Source: Morchella semilibera
Lineage: Eukaryota; Ascomycota; Pezizomycetes; Pezizales; Morchellaceae
Direction of reading: 5' to 3'
Assembly (NCBI GenBank): GCA_009192285.1
Contig: WBVU01000003.1
Location: 5,425,973-5,489,972, forward strand
DNA: 64,000 nt
This document shows, piece by piece, positions 48,133 to 58,700 of the stretch. Under the pieces are notes generated by a model that did not search any database, was not told the origin of the DNA, and saw nothing but the letters and a program-made list of their open reading frames with translations. Made by a program: the position numbers and the translations under genes. Each line of letters begins with the position of its first letter. Within the stretch, counting starts at the first letter, position 1.

Positions 48133-49046
48133 ATGTCCCGAAATAACTCTGTATCGACCACCGAAACCTCCGGCAGTGGCTACACATATCCATCCCTCCT
48201 CTATCCGCTCTCGACAACCACGACGTCTTCAACAAATACCTCCATCTCCTCCACCACGTCGCGGGAGGGTCGCGTCATCTCCGACTTCAACCCCACCCTC
48301 CTCCTCTACATCCCATCGCACGGCGGTCTCCGTGCGCGGAAGGCTAGCGCAGAGCTCACAATCCATGACATAACGACCCATCTACCCGGTTACAACAACC
48401 ACACCAATTCTATCCCGGACACCGTGACAATGGCGCAGATCAAGGGCGTTATCGCCGCGCGGCGCTGGGAGTCGGCCGAATCCAAGGTTGCACCGGCGCT
48501 TGTCTCGCGCAGGCATGGGAGCTTCTCGTCGAGGAGTATGGTGTTGGGTCCCGGGGGTGTGGAGGCCGCAGAGTGGAAGGTACCGTGGGATGTCATGAAG
48601 CCGGCACACATCACGATGAAGGGGAAGGAGGACTGGCGCATTAATGTGTGGTGTGGGCGCGAGGACCGGAGGGCGCAGGTGTGGACAGTCGGGAGGGAGA
48701 CGTATGTTTGGCGCTGGTTGGAGAGCGGGGAGTTGGTCCTTGAGAAGCAGAGTGAGGAGATGGGGAGTCACCAGATTGGCGCCTTCCTGTTTGCGGTAGG
48801 TGTTTCTTTTCTCCAGTTGGGTTTGGGTTGGAGTACTAATGAGTGAAATAGCATCATTCAAAGGGTTCATCGTTCGGACCGCTCCTGGCTACGGGCGGTA
48901 CACTGATCCTCGACGAGCGCGGATTGTCGCGGACTATCGCTGTGACTAGTTTGCTCATCCTCCTGAAGCGCGAACGGCAGCGCCGTAGTATCGGCGGGCG
49001 CTCATTCAAGGCCGAAACGCCAAGGTCTCGCCGTGAGAGTATCTAA
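48133..49046 (+). CDS. Conserved-looking protein of unknown function, two exons
   Basis: Exons 48133-48795 and 48852-49046, giving 285 residues. The 56-nt intron has donor GTAGGT, branch TACTAAT and acceptor AATAG, and both sides are phase 0. The frame stays open upstream, but that part is made of ATC/CAT repeats in the leader with no in-frame ATG giving a better start, so I chose the ATG at 48133 (MSRNNSVSTTE). Residues 1-45 are Ser/Thr-rich and probably disordered. The body (about residues 50-250) reads like a compact beta-rich domain: FNPTLLLYIPS, DWRINVWCGREDRRAQVW, YVWRWLESGELVLEKQ, then GTLILDERGLSRTIAVTSLL. That order faintly recalls tubby-like or LURP-type beta-barrels, a suggestion only. 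The tail is basic (LLKRERQRRS, ETPRSRRES). No signal peptide or membrane segment is seen. It has a long, repeat-rich upstream region, as regulators often do in fungi. Confidence 0.7.
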
Positions 49047-51190
49047 ACAGCGCACATTACCATCATCCATTAGGTGCTGCATAATTCCTTATCTCCTACT
49101 TACGTTCCCCCCCCTCTTTCATTATTTTCTGGGTCTGGGTTCGGTTTTGGTCTGGTTTGGGTGGGGGAGCATATTATCCGGGGGCTCACTTCTTTTTTCT
49201 GTTTCCTATTCCTTTTTTGCGGTTCTGTCTGTTACTACTATCTGTCTATCTATCCATGGAGGGGGGCATATCATTTATCATTGGAGGAGCGTTGATTTTG
49301 ACTTTTGGGATCTTGGCGTTGTTCTTTTCTCCTTTCATTTTATCCTTTTTCTAGTTTTATTTCCTTTTTCTTTCTTTTTTCCTTTTTTTACTTGAGGAAA
49401 AGGAACAATTTTTTTCTCGAGAGCCAGCTGTCTGGTGGGATTGGCCACTGGAGCAATCAGTCGGTCGTATGTATCATCCACATACATCCATATATGCAGG
49501 GTGGGGTCGACGACGCTGTCTGCCTATTTCTACTCTACCGCCGGCCGCGGGATCTATCTGTCTATCTATCTATCCAGCTGTAAATAATATCTCCAGATTG
49601 ATTTGAATCGTTGACTTCTCTGATCTCCTTTGTTTTTTTCCCCCCCGTTTTTGTTTTTTCTGCCGCGGTGGGGGAGGGAGAGGTGAGGTGAGGTAATATA
49701 GCATAATCTATGAACTATGTACCAATTTCGATATCCAACCCAACCAGACCAAGAAAACGGGACATACCCCCCCCTCCCCACTCTTCCAATCACGGCAGGG
49801 AGCGTACTCCGCCGCCATTGGAGGGGGGGAGGGGAGGGGGGGGGGGGCAAAAAGGAAAGAAGGCGGAAAGAAGGCAGAGCGTCGTGGCAGATGGAAAGTG
49901 CTGGAAGAAGGCTTGGCACATGGCGAGTGATGGGTTGTGACTAGTGGCGCGGTTTGGTTTGGTTTGTGGCGGGTGACGGATGGTCTTGCTTGTCGGGCGG
50001 GGGGCGGGGGCGGGCTGCGCCGCGGGGTGGCTGACGGAGATGGATGATGCATGGTGCACCACGGCGGGGGGCGTGGACTAGTAGTTCTATCATTGACGTG
50101 AGAGGGTATTGTACTGGGTGCTCTGTGGTTGGTGGGGGGTGTAATGGATCTTTAGGGCGGGTACTGGGAACTCTGGGAATGCTTTATGGGGTTAGTTAGT
50201 CTCTCCCGGCTATCTCTATTGGCTGTGTATAGCTAGCTACTCATCAAAAGTGTTCGTGGTCCGGATTTAATGGCATGTCCGGCTCAAGTAAATCAGTTAT
50301 CAAGCTGTGCATTGGGGTGTTTGGGGTCTCAAGCCACCAGTATTTAATGGTGGCTGAAATCGGCATTAAATGCTCATGGTGTTTTTATTCCCTGTTATCA
50401 AGTTTCTATAGGTACATTTGAGTCTTTTGATTCAACTCTGTAAACCACATAGATCTAGAGTGGTGGCCATCTTATATATGAATCACGGACACCTTTGAAG
50501 AGTGGCTGTATCTTTCGCATTAGCGTGCCACATCTAGGGAGTGGTTGTCCAAAATGGGGCAGCAACACACGAGTCTTGTAGCACATTCTAGTACCCCAAG
50601 GGCTATGTCCTGGGACTGTTGTCATAGATGTACATATACTTGCAGTAGGGTTTTCAATATGAATAGAGAGGAATCCATACCGGAGGTCTTTGGGGTAGTG
50701 TACAGACAACATGTATCTCAGGGCATTGATGTCAAGACAGAAAACATGCACATATATGGGGGGGGGGGGAGATACCGGGGGCGTACTCCGAGTCCTGTAA
50801 TTAACAGGGAAATAGCCACAGTATCACGCTTGCCCGTAGCTTCACATAAATAGCATTTTGGGCACTTAGCCCTGTAAAGTTGGAAACAAACGAGGGTCAA
50901 ACTGGTGATGGCAAAGCTTGGTTTCGTACCCATCCCCTCTACGGACAATCGACTATTCATACCGTTGTTGGCGGGGGCGATCTCAGCCCGACGACACCGT
51001 CACCTATTGCGAGACGGTAGGCTTATAGCCCACAAAGGCAGTCTGTCCTTTATTTTGTGGCCAGGAACGTGAGAAAACCGGGTGAAAAAATCTGTACGGT
51101 AGGCTATGATTGATGTCTCTGAGTAGATCCTCGCCTTTTTGAATATCTATAGAAATATGAAACATCATTTGATCTATATCTTAAAGTAAA
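49047..51190. other. Gene-free stretch
   Basis: No supported gene. T-rich sequence (49080-49420) follows the preceding gene. There are G-rich runs near 49823-49846 and 50758-50770 and TCTA repeats at about 49556-49574. A MITE copy occupies 50242-50512. The open frames seen here are low-complexity readings of CT- or GA-rich DNA. Confidence 0.5.
50242..50512 (-). mobile_element. MITE, family R3, copy 2 (inverted)
   Basis: Left end ACTCATCAAAAGTGTTCGTG and right end CACGGACACCTTTGAAGAGTGGC are inverted repeats. The interior read in reverse contains TGATAACAGGGAATAAAAAC and ACCATGAGCAT, matching copies at 14457 and 54662. This copy is longer by about 60 bp than copy 1. Confidence 0.75.
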
Positions 51191-52441
51191 TCAAGCCTCA
51201 GCACCACGATCGTACAAGTAAAAATTAGAATCTCTTGAATAGTGATTTCGTTGCTCATGATAGAAAGCGATATTGCGATTCTTGAGGGCAATCCGGAAAA
51301 AGTCCATATAAGGCCTATAAAACCCACGGGTCCCATCCGGGCTTTGTCGCGGACCAAAGATATCTTGAAGTATGGAGATCGGGGTTAGAGATTCCTCTGT
51401 TGGGTAGCCAAAACCAATCAAGAAGCACATTGGCGGATCACTGCGTGAGGGATCCCCGTAGACTTCAAACTTGGGTCGGAATTCGCCAAAGTGACATAAG
51501 CGGATATTGTGCCGAAGTACTGTTTTTTCTGTTTTAAGAGTGAGTATTAAGACGAAGTGGATATAGATATATGCATTGAACAGGGTGCGATACCATCAAT
51601 ATTGATATGTAAAACTTCCGATGCCCCAAATTGACTTAATTCAAGCATCAATAGAAGCGAAGCGACCCCCGAAAACCCACGGTAACCCTTACTTGCCTTC
51701 AACTCTGGTCCGATCCCAAATAGACTCCTCAGGATCTTCCGGAATGGGTTAAAGTTAGGGTCTTCAGGGCTTGCCGTCCAGCTCTTGCCAGGCCCTTGCT
51801 TCTCACCCTCTTCGATGATCCAATCGATGAAACCGCCATAAAGGCTCTCCAACTGCGTATACCGCCATTCTGGATCCGCCGTATGGTATGTAGGGAAGCG
51901 CTTCACTCCGTCTTCGTCGGTGCTTTGATCTGGCCGCTTCCGGCCCCTGAGAGGTTCGAGAAAGGACCCCGAGAATAGATAACTCATGACCAAGAACCTA
52001 GCGCCCGCGCGATAAAAAACTCTCCTCTCCATGCTCAGTGAACGAATCCATGTACACAAGCTGTGCGAACCGGGCAAGCCAGCTACCCAGCAAGCGGCTG
52101 ATTTCCCTCACCGTGAGAAGTTCATCGAAAGTCGGGGGCGCCGAAGCGAGGCCTTCGCAAAATGCCTTCGTTGGGGGATTTAGATAGCGATTTTCGCCGA
52201 GGTCGAAGTAGTTGCCTTCCCATTCGATTGGGAGTTTGCTGGCCCTTGCGGCACGTAAACAATCGTCGAACGCAGGAAAATACTTTGATGCGGCTGTGCG
52301 GAGTAAGGTTCTAGTGTTAGACTTGAGAAGGCTACGGAGGGAGTGGCAAGTGGAGGAAAAGTTCAAGATATCGTGAGGATCGGTGAGGTCTTTGAATATG
52401 GCCAGATGGATCTCTGAGGGAATGAATAGAAGGGTGGACAT
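51191..52441 (-). CDS. F-box protein with an apparent one-base frameshift
   Basis: Begins with an F-box (residues 1-40: LFIPSEIHLAIFKDLTDPHD then ILNFSSTCHSLRSLL). F-box proteins select targets for SCF ubiquitin ligases, binding Skp1 through this motif. The body resembles large F-box families of fungi with the order REISRLLGSW, then LSMERRVFYRAGARF, then an acidic and aromatic C-terminal part. Two blocks, 52441 to about 52040 and about 52040 to 51594, are in different frames. Removing one T from TCGTTCACTGAGC joins them as MDSSLSMERR. An 85-nt intron (donor GTGAGG at 52112, acceptor GGAG) would also restore frame but would delete conserved-looking sequence. A second intron, 51593-51529 (65 nt, GTATCG to ACAG), joins the last exon (51528-51191). 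With the single-base correction the model is 394 residues, in frame to the stop. Substrates are unknown. It may be a recent pseudogene. Confidence 0.6.
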
Positions 52442-53093
52442 ATTGGCTCGTGTCTATACTGTATTAGACGAGGTAGTGAATATGAGATGCCCTCTTTATC
52501 GTGCAAAGAGACAATATTATTGAGATCTCATGTGGATAGGAGGGGGGGGGGGGAGCTCTTGAGCTTGACAGTATGTACTACATACATATAATCAAGAGCG
52601 CGTGTTAATTAATAAGCTGGGGTGACCGAATACCAAACCCGGTAAATGCTCCAGCCATAGCCCACAGAGATCAGAGATATATATGCCTCTAGCTACAGTA
52701 TATCAGTACATGTATGTATAGTAACTCTACATATACTCCCATGTAGTTTTATCAAGTACATAAATGTAGAGTAGTACTTACATACTACATGTATGTATGT
52801 AGTTTGCAACTAAAAGGCCGTAGTTTAGCCAAGTAAATGAATCACTGCGTGGAAATTGTCTGAATTGATATTACATATATAAACTTATATATAGCGCAGC
52901 TAACATATTCGTTAACGAAAATAGATACAAAACAGGCTTACTGGCCTGTACAGTACTTGACATCCACCTGGTACTCAACATCCCACTCTCCTTCATGGGA
53001 GCATCGTCAAGAAATCTGTAATGATTTAAAAAGTAGCTATAGCTAGTTAATAGCTCATGTGGGGTTAGTATGTATACTTTACAAGATTGACAA
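52442..53093. other. Intergenic stretch
   Basis: No gene. It contains a G run of about 12 near 52543-52554 and a dense group of TACATGTA-like palindromes (52709, 52785) in AT-rich DNA, and probably the promoter of the upstream minus-strand F-box gene. Confidence 0.5.
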
Positions 53094-54041
53094 CTATAAC
53101 ATCGAGCTCATCAGCCAAAGTCTCAATATCTCCTGCTCCAAAAACTCGGCTACCTCCAAACAGTCTCCCCTACGTGCCACCGAAACCAAAGGTAAAAGCC
53201 TTTGTTCATACCAAAAACTATCAATCCCAGGCATTTGCTTCGAAAAACACCTCTCAACCACATCCACTCTTCCCCTTAGACACGCCAGTAATAGAGGGTC
53301 GAACCCCCGGTTGTTTGCGCTTATATAATCACACCCCTCTTGCTCCAACAGGAAATCCACCACATCCATCTTGTTGCAATAGAGCGCAAGAATCAATGGT
53401 GTATCATTGTCTACATCCACCACGTCCACCTCGGCCCCATACTCCACCAAAACCTGCACACAATCCAGATGCCCATACTCCACGGCGAGTGTTAAACAAC
53501 TACTCATGTGCTCATTTCTAATATTAGGGTCTGCACCCGCCGCCAAAAGCACACGCAACATTTCCACCCTCCCATTTCGACAAAGATCGAACGTCAATGG
53601 CTCCCTCCACCTCCACAGTTGGTCCGGCGATGCGCCACGGGACAGGAACAGACTCACTACCGGAATTTGATTTGCCCAGACTGCAATACCAAGTGGAGTC
53701 CTTTCATTGTCGCGTTGTGCGTATGGGACACCGTGGTCGAGGAGGAACTGCACAGCCTCGAGACTTCCGTTGCAGCAAGCTTGGTTGAGGGATTCGTTTT
53801 CCGTAGTTTCGTCTGATGAGGGTGTGTGGGCGACAATAGTTTTCAAGAGTGGAACGTGGTTCTTAGCGGCAGCCCAGATCAGGGCGGGGATCTTGTCCTT
53901 GTCGGCGAGGGCATGGTGTAGCATGAGGTATGAGAGGTTGTAATGGCATGCACGGCATGTCAGGAGAAGACTTAGAAGATCGCCGGGACCGAGGTTTTCG
54001 GCGATGATGGAGAGTATCTCGTTTGGGACTTTGAGAAGCAT
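53094..54041 (-). CDS. F-box protein with ankyrin repeats
   Basis: A single-exon frame of 315 residues. Residues 1-40 (LLKVPNEILSIIAENLGPGD then LLSLLLTCRACHYNL) form an F-box. Ankyrin repeats follow from about residue 50 to 295, about seven by eye, with signatures such as ESLNQACCNGSLEAVQFLLD, TPLGIAVWANQIPVVSLFLS, LRVLLAAGADPNI, SCLTLAVEYGHLDCVQVLVE and DTPLILALYCNKMDVVDFLL. F-box/ankyrin proteins would bring ankyrin-bound clients to an SCF ubiquitin ligase; in fungi the clients are mostly unknown. The ATG at 54041 puts the F-box right at the N-terminus, as is usual. Its neighbour on the same strand is another F-box gene, and the next gene rightwards also carries ankyrin repeats, but here the repeats are old and diverged, unlike those at 60-62 kb. 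Confidence 0.85.
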   Translation of the reverse strand: MLLKVPNEILSIIAENLGPGDLLSLLLTCRACHYNLSYLMLHHALADKDKIPALIWAAAKNHVPLLKTIVAHTPSSDETTENESLNQACCNGSLEAVQFLLDHGVPYAQRDNERTPLGIAVWANQIPVVSLFLSRGASPDQLWRWREPLTFDLCRNGRVEMLRVLLAAGADPNIRNEHMSSCLTLAVEYGHLDCVQVLVEYGAEVDVVDVDNDTPLILALYCNKMDVVDFLLEQEGCDYISANNRGFDPLLLACLRGRVDVVERCFSKQMPGIDSFWYEQRLLPLVSVARRGDCLEVAEFLEQEILRLWLMSSML

Positions 54042-54435
54042 GGTTACGAAACTGAGAAACAGCGTTGGAAGATGTTTTGTAGATGTTGTAGATGTGGCCC
54101 TACAGTAGATATAAGAGGATCTTGTGACTCAGCAGTTAATCTGGTAAGGATCCCCCGGCGCTTAATTTTCTGGGAAGGGTGGGGGGGGGCGGTGCACGTG
54201 GTTGATCGATAGATCGAGGCAGTTACTTGAGGTAGGCGATGGTTATATTGTATATGAGATATGAGGGTCAATCTAGATAAAATAAAACTCAGAGTCGCTG
54301 CTGGGAAATAGTTTCTTTTATAAAGTAGAATAGAATATTGGTGCAGTAATTGGGCAAGAGAGGTGTTTTGAAACATACTCTACAGCCGGTGAGCTACGGT
54401 AGGTGTAAGAAGTACTACGGGTGTGAGATTCATCT

Positions 54436-54510
54436 TCATTCGGACGGTTGCCAAGAGCGGATATTTTTCAGCTCCTGCAAAATTGTCCTCTTGGCAACCG
54501 TCCGAATAAA
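54436..54510. repeat. Short perfect-arm hairpin, family R6
   Basis: ATTCGGACGGTTGCCAAGAG and CTCTTGGCAACCGTCCGAAT are exact reverse complements, separated by about 30 bp. Perfect arms suggest a young element or a maintained structure. No second copy was seen in the window. Confidence 0.7.
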
Positions 54511-54661
54511 CTGAGATTTTGCCTATCCAGGCTATCCCTTAAAATGCTGACCCCCCTAGAAGAAGCAAATCTACATGTAGTGTGGCTTTACTAACAGATC
54601 CCTTATCAAATAATACAAATTTAATTCCTCTATTATAGGGGGTCAGTAACAGACTAAGGAT

Positions 54662-54992
54662 ACAAGATCTTCAAAAGTGTTCGTGGTTCATACGTACTAC
54701 GGGGGTAGGGGTAAGTCTCCAGAACTATGGTCTGTTGCAACCATGGCCGGCGGCGCAGTTCTGGAGACTTTCCCCTACCCCCGTAGTAGTAGTACTTATG
54801 GAAGATGGTCAGTGCTCAATGTGGCTTACAGAGTTGAAATACTCAAATGTACTAGCTATAGAATTATAGAAACCTGATAACAGAGAATAAAAACACCATG
54901 AACATCGAATAAAGTACTGGTGGCTTGAGATTTTAAACATTTCAAATCCGAATCACGAACCTTTTGATGAGTACATGTACTAGTGGCTACTC
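54662..54992 (+). mobile_element. MITE, family R3, copy 3, interrupted
   Basis: Left end TCTTCAAAAGTGTTCGTGGT and right end CACGAACCTTTTGATGAGTA, with the interior CAGTGCTCAATGTGGCTTAC and AATAAAAACACCATGAACAT matching copy 1 at 14457. It is about 100 bp longer than copy 1 because another hairpin element sits between GGTTCATA and TATGGAAGATGGTCAG. Confidence 0.8.
54693..54797 (+). mobile_element. Hairpin element, family R5, nested insertion
   Basis: Left arm ACTACGGGGGTAGGGGTAAG then TCTCCAGAACT. Right arm AGTTCTGGAGACTTTCCCCT then ACCCCCGTAGTA. Arms are about 33 bp with about 35 bp between. It lies inside MITE R3 copy 3, so R5 moved after that R3 copy had inserted. A related partial copy is at 4974-5047. 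Confidence 0.8.
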
Positions 54993-55714
54993 CCCACCCC
55001 ACCTTACAGACAACAGTGGGTTAGTGACCTTGTCGCTTAGGGACCGTGCAGAGGCCGTTATCTACTAGTCAAGTTTTTATCGGTTGCTACAGCCATTACC
55101 TACCCGCAAGTAGAGGTATTCCCCCACTTCCATACATCGAATACCAGTTAACCCCTTCACACTAACCCTAACCCTAAACATTACACGGTAAAGTCATTTA
55201 TACTATGTACTACATATCTATTAAAACTCTGTTTTAAAATTCCCTCTCGACTCCCAAACGAGGCCTAAAGAAACCCAGATAGGTCTTACAGCACTGTACC
55301 TACATGTTTTGAAAGGCCAATATGGGGTGTTGACAGGTACGTTCACTCACTAAATGCAGAGAGCCCTGTACAACCAAACTTATTTGCCGCCCTCGGATCA
55401 AGGCGTTTGGCTTGCATAGGACTATGTAATGCTGATTGATCCCTTATTAGTAGAAGAATTAGGTTTGCTGTAAGCATATCTTGCTAGATCCCAGCTTTAG
55501 AGTAATAGTAGCCAGAGTTAGAACGATTTGATAAATTTCAATCCAGCAAAAGGTCGGTTGGAGAGCTGAGATCGAGCCAGAACAACTTTGATTGGCCAAA
55601 AAATACCTTGGCTCTGGCTCTGGCTGTGGCTCTGGCCCAGTCTGACTACATTAGTCCATAGTCTTTGATCCTTCCCCGCAATCTACAACGGACACAAGAT
55701 CACCCGGACTGAAA

Positions 55715-58700
55715 ATGCCAACCGACATCTGCTTCCGCGTAAGGCAGATACCAATACACCTAACCCTTCAAAGCCTAGCCCAGGCTATTGAGGAGTGGTT
55801 CTCTAAATACGAGGGCGTTAGCGTGCGCGTGGATGAAAGGCGGACAACCCTCGTTCAGTGTTGTTATAACCCAAAGACCGCGAAAACATGCATTCTTCAT
55901 TTCGACTCGGAGCCTCCACGAGCACTCGAAAGTTTGGGGACTAATATGACGTACGATCTCGAGATCTCACCCGATTACGAAATTCTGATTGATAGGGACT
56001 TCTACGGACTTACGCAACTGTACACACCGAGTACTACGGACATTAAGCTTGAGTACATATCTTCGCCACTGCAGGGATAATTTCCTGAAATTCCAAGAGA
56101 CTGATGGTGAAGTTAGCATCATCGCGCTATCTGGCCTTAATGGACACGCCTATGGTTCATGGGCGAGCAAGCCTAATAATCGGGGTATAAAGAAGATGTG
56201 GCTGCGTCATTTCTTCCAAGAGGATAGATCGGACTGTAGGACAATGATATATGGCTACAATTCGAGGCTAAACGAACCGGGTATTCATACGCTTTCCGAC
56301 TATAGCGGAACGCTTCTAGAGGAGGTGGATAAAGTTCGGAAAGGATATGAGGTTTGTGCCATCCTTTGACCATAGTTCTAGGGTGATTAGTGCTGGTAGC
56401 AATGAGGAAGAGAGTTTGAAAAAATTGGCTGACCTTGGCCCGATGATAAGGACCGGCCTGTAGCACTTATAGGCCATAGCTTCGGGGGAATTATTATAGC
56501 AGATGTGAGTTCCCCGCGGCTATTGGGACTGGAATCCCTCAGCCGTTCTTGACTACCACTATGGGATGGGTCTATATATATGTATCGAGAGGCGCGATAT
56601 TGTGATTAAGCGATATATATCCTTTTGGTAAACTAGGGGATATGCCACTCTCGAGACCCTATCATATCTTATTGTGGCCACATGTACACCTTCATTGATA
56701 GAAACTAACTTTTGCGAGAAGGCAATTGTGAAAGACAAGGAAACTCCACGACGTAGGGGGTGCCTCTTCAGGATGACGAAGGCGATCGTTTTTTTCGCGA
56801 CGCCACATAGAGGAATTCTTTTTGACGATATACGTGAGATGGTTGGGGATGGATCACCACGTTTGGATCTGGTGCACTCGATAGGAAGAGGTCAGGAGGC
56901 AGAGGATCTCCTATTGTTTACACGATATGTTGAGGAAGAACACTTCCGGGTTATGAGCTTTAGGGAAACAATGCAAACAAAGCAGTTGAAACGGGTACGT
57001 TTTCACCCTAGACGATGTGTGAGGTATATTGGCACTAATGTTAGTCTGTGCGGTTAGGATCCTGTTACAAAAACATGGACTAGGAGTGGCCCCTACTATA
57101 CAGTTTTAGAGAGGGAATCTTCCATCCTGAATCTTCCCTGTGATTACGAGGAGGTTTTATGCGCCGAAGGGGACCACTCGACTCTAGTAAAATTTAATAA
57201 TAAGCTAGAAAACACTTATACTACTATTCTTGGACGCTTTAGTATCTTGCTAGATCACATTGGTATATCACGGACCAATCAGTCTCATCTGAGCCCTTGA
57301 TCACAATTGCCTCTTCATTAAAATGCTGACTGAACTATATTAGTTCAAGCTAGTAGCGGAGATCATGCGGAGATCAGCTCGCGCCTACGAATTGCTGTTT
57401 TGAATAAGGAATATTCGCTCGTATCAGTCCTGCTAACCCTTGGGAAAGCTGACCCAACCCTCCTAGCAAAATCTACAAAGGATGCCCGTATGCTCAGACT
57501 GTTGTCTCTATATGGTGCCAAGAACGACCTTGAGAAGGTTTGCCCCGGATGCTCTGTAATGGAAATAGAAATGGGTCGTTGCGAGCCTAGACAGAACGGA
57601 ATGGAGCATGGGCAGATCTACGATGCCCCAGATGTCGATCGCGGAAAAATTTTGGCCTGGCTTTCAAGACTTGAACCTGAAAAGGACCACGAACGGATAC
57701 GGAAAAAGAGACATAGGCACACAGGACAGTGGTTTCTTGAATCAACTAAAGTGCAGGGATGGCGGGAAGAAGACAAAATGTCGCTGCTGTGGTGTTACGG
57801 TAACCGTAAGTAACCTCTAATTATATTATTCGGCGGGACTAACAAGATCCTAGCTGGCGTAGGGAAATCGGTCCTAACGTTAGTCGATCCTCCCCCCCGC
57901 CCCCCCCCCCCCGGGGCCGATCTCTCCCCCTCTCTGGAACTATTGTAACAATGAAGTAGATCTACGCTTCTGGAGGATATTACGACGCAGTACGAAAACG
58001 AAAAGGCCGTAGGAATAGCCTATTTCTACTTTAGTTACCAGGCTATAGCTAGCCAGGAACCAGAGGATATATTAAGTATATGGATCAAGCAGCTGTGCCG
58101 TCGACAAGATGGGCTTCCGAGTTCTCTGCGTACTCTCTACAAAGACTCCATCGATAATGACCTTAAACCAAAGCTTTCCGAGCTCGAAGGCTTAGCTCAA
58201 GAAGTGATCAATACATTCCAGAAGGTTTTCGTGGTTATCGACGCTCTAGACGAATGCAGCAAGCAACATCGGAATGCGCTCGTTAATTACCTAGTACGAC
58301 TTTCAGACGACCATAGTCACTGCGTATTGAAGTTTTTCATTGCTAGTCGACGGGAAGTAGATATCGAACGTATTCTCTTGTCGGCTAGTTTTTCAACCTT
58401 TCCTGTGGAAGTAACAAAGGTCGACGAGGATATCGCAGCATACATCATCCACGAGCTGAAACATCGGGAACAGGATTTATTCGAGCTTGATGAAGCCTTG
58501 AAGGAAGCCATCCAGACTAAGTTGACCCAGTCAGATGGAATGTAAGTGCTGCGGATCAAAACAAGGTCTTAAATATTTACTTACATTGCAGGTTCTTATG
58601 GGTAAAATGCCAGCTTGACTATATTTACGAGCAAGCATCAAAAAAGGATATAATGGACGCCTTGAGTTCACTTCCTGATACTGTTGCTGGTACCTACGAA

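Larger units (their letters stand above)
54042..55714. other. Intergenic stretch with nested repeats
   Basis: No gene. It holds a small hairpin (54436-54510), a MITE (54662-54992) with another hairpin inserted in it (54693-54797), and two and a half CCCTAA units near 55160-55180. The segment 55555-55640 with alternating GGCTCT units and a CAAT-like GATTGGCC is the probable promoter of the NLR-like gene. Confidence 0.55.

Noticed and set aside
55160-55180. CCCTAA units as a telomere
   Set aside because: Only about two and a half units, internal and surrounded by unique sequence. Similar single pairs occur near 13757, 20400 and 34755.
57891-57913. Poly-C tract and broken frame after the P-loop, read as a pseudogene sign
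   Set aside because: Splicing an 81-nt intron with good GTTAGT and GTAG ends removes the tract and restores the expected NACHT sequence.
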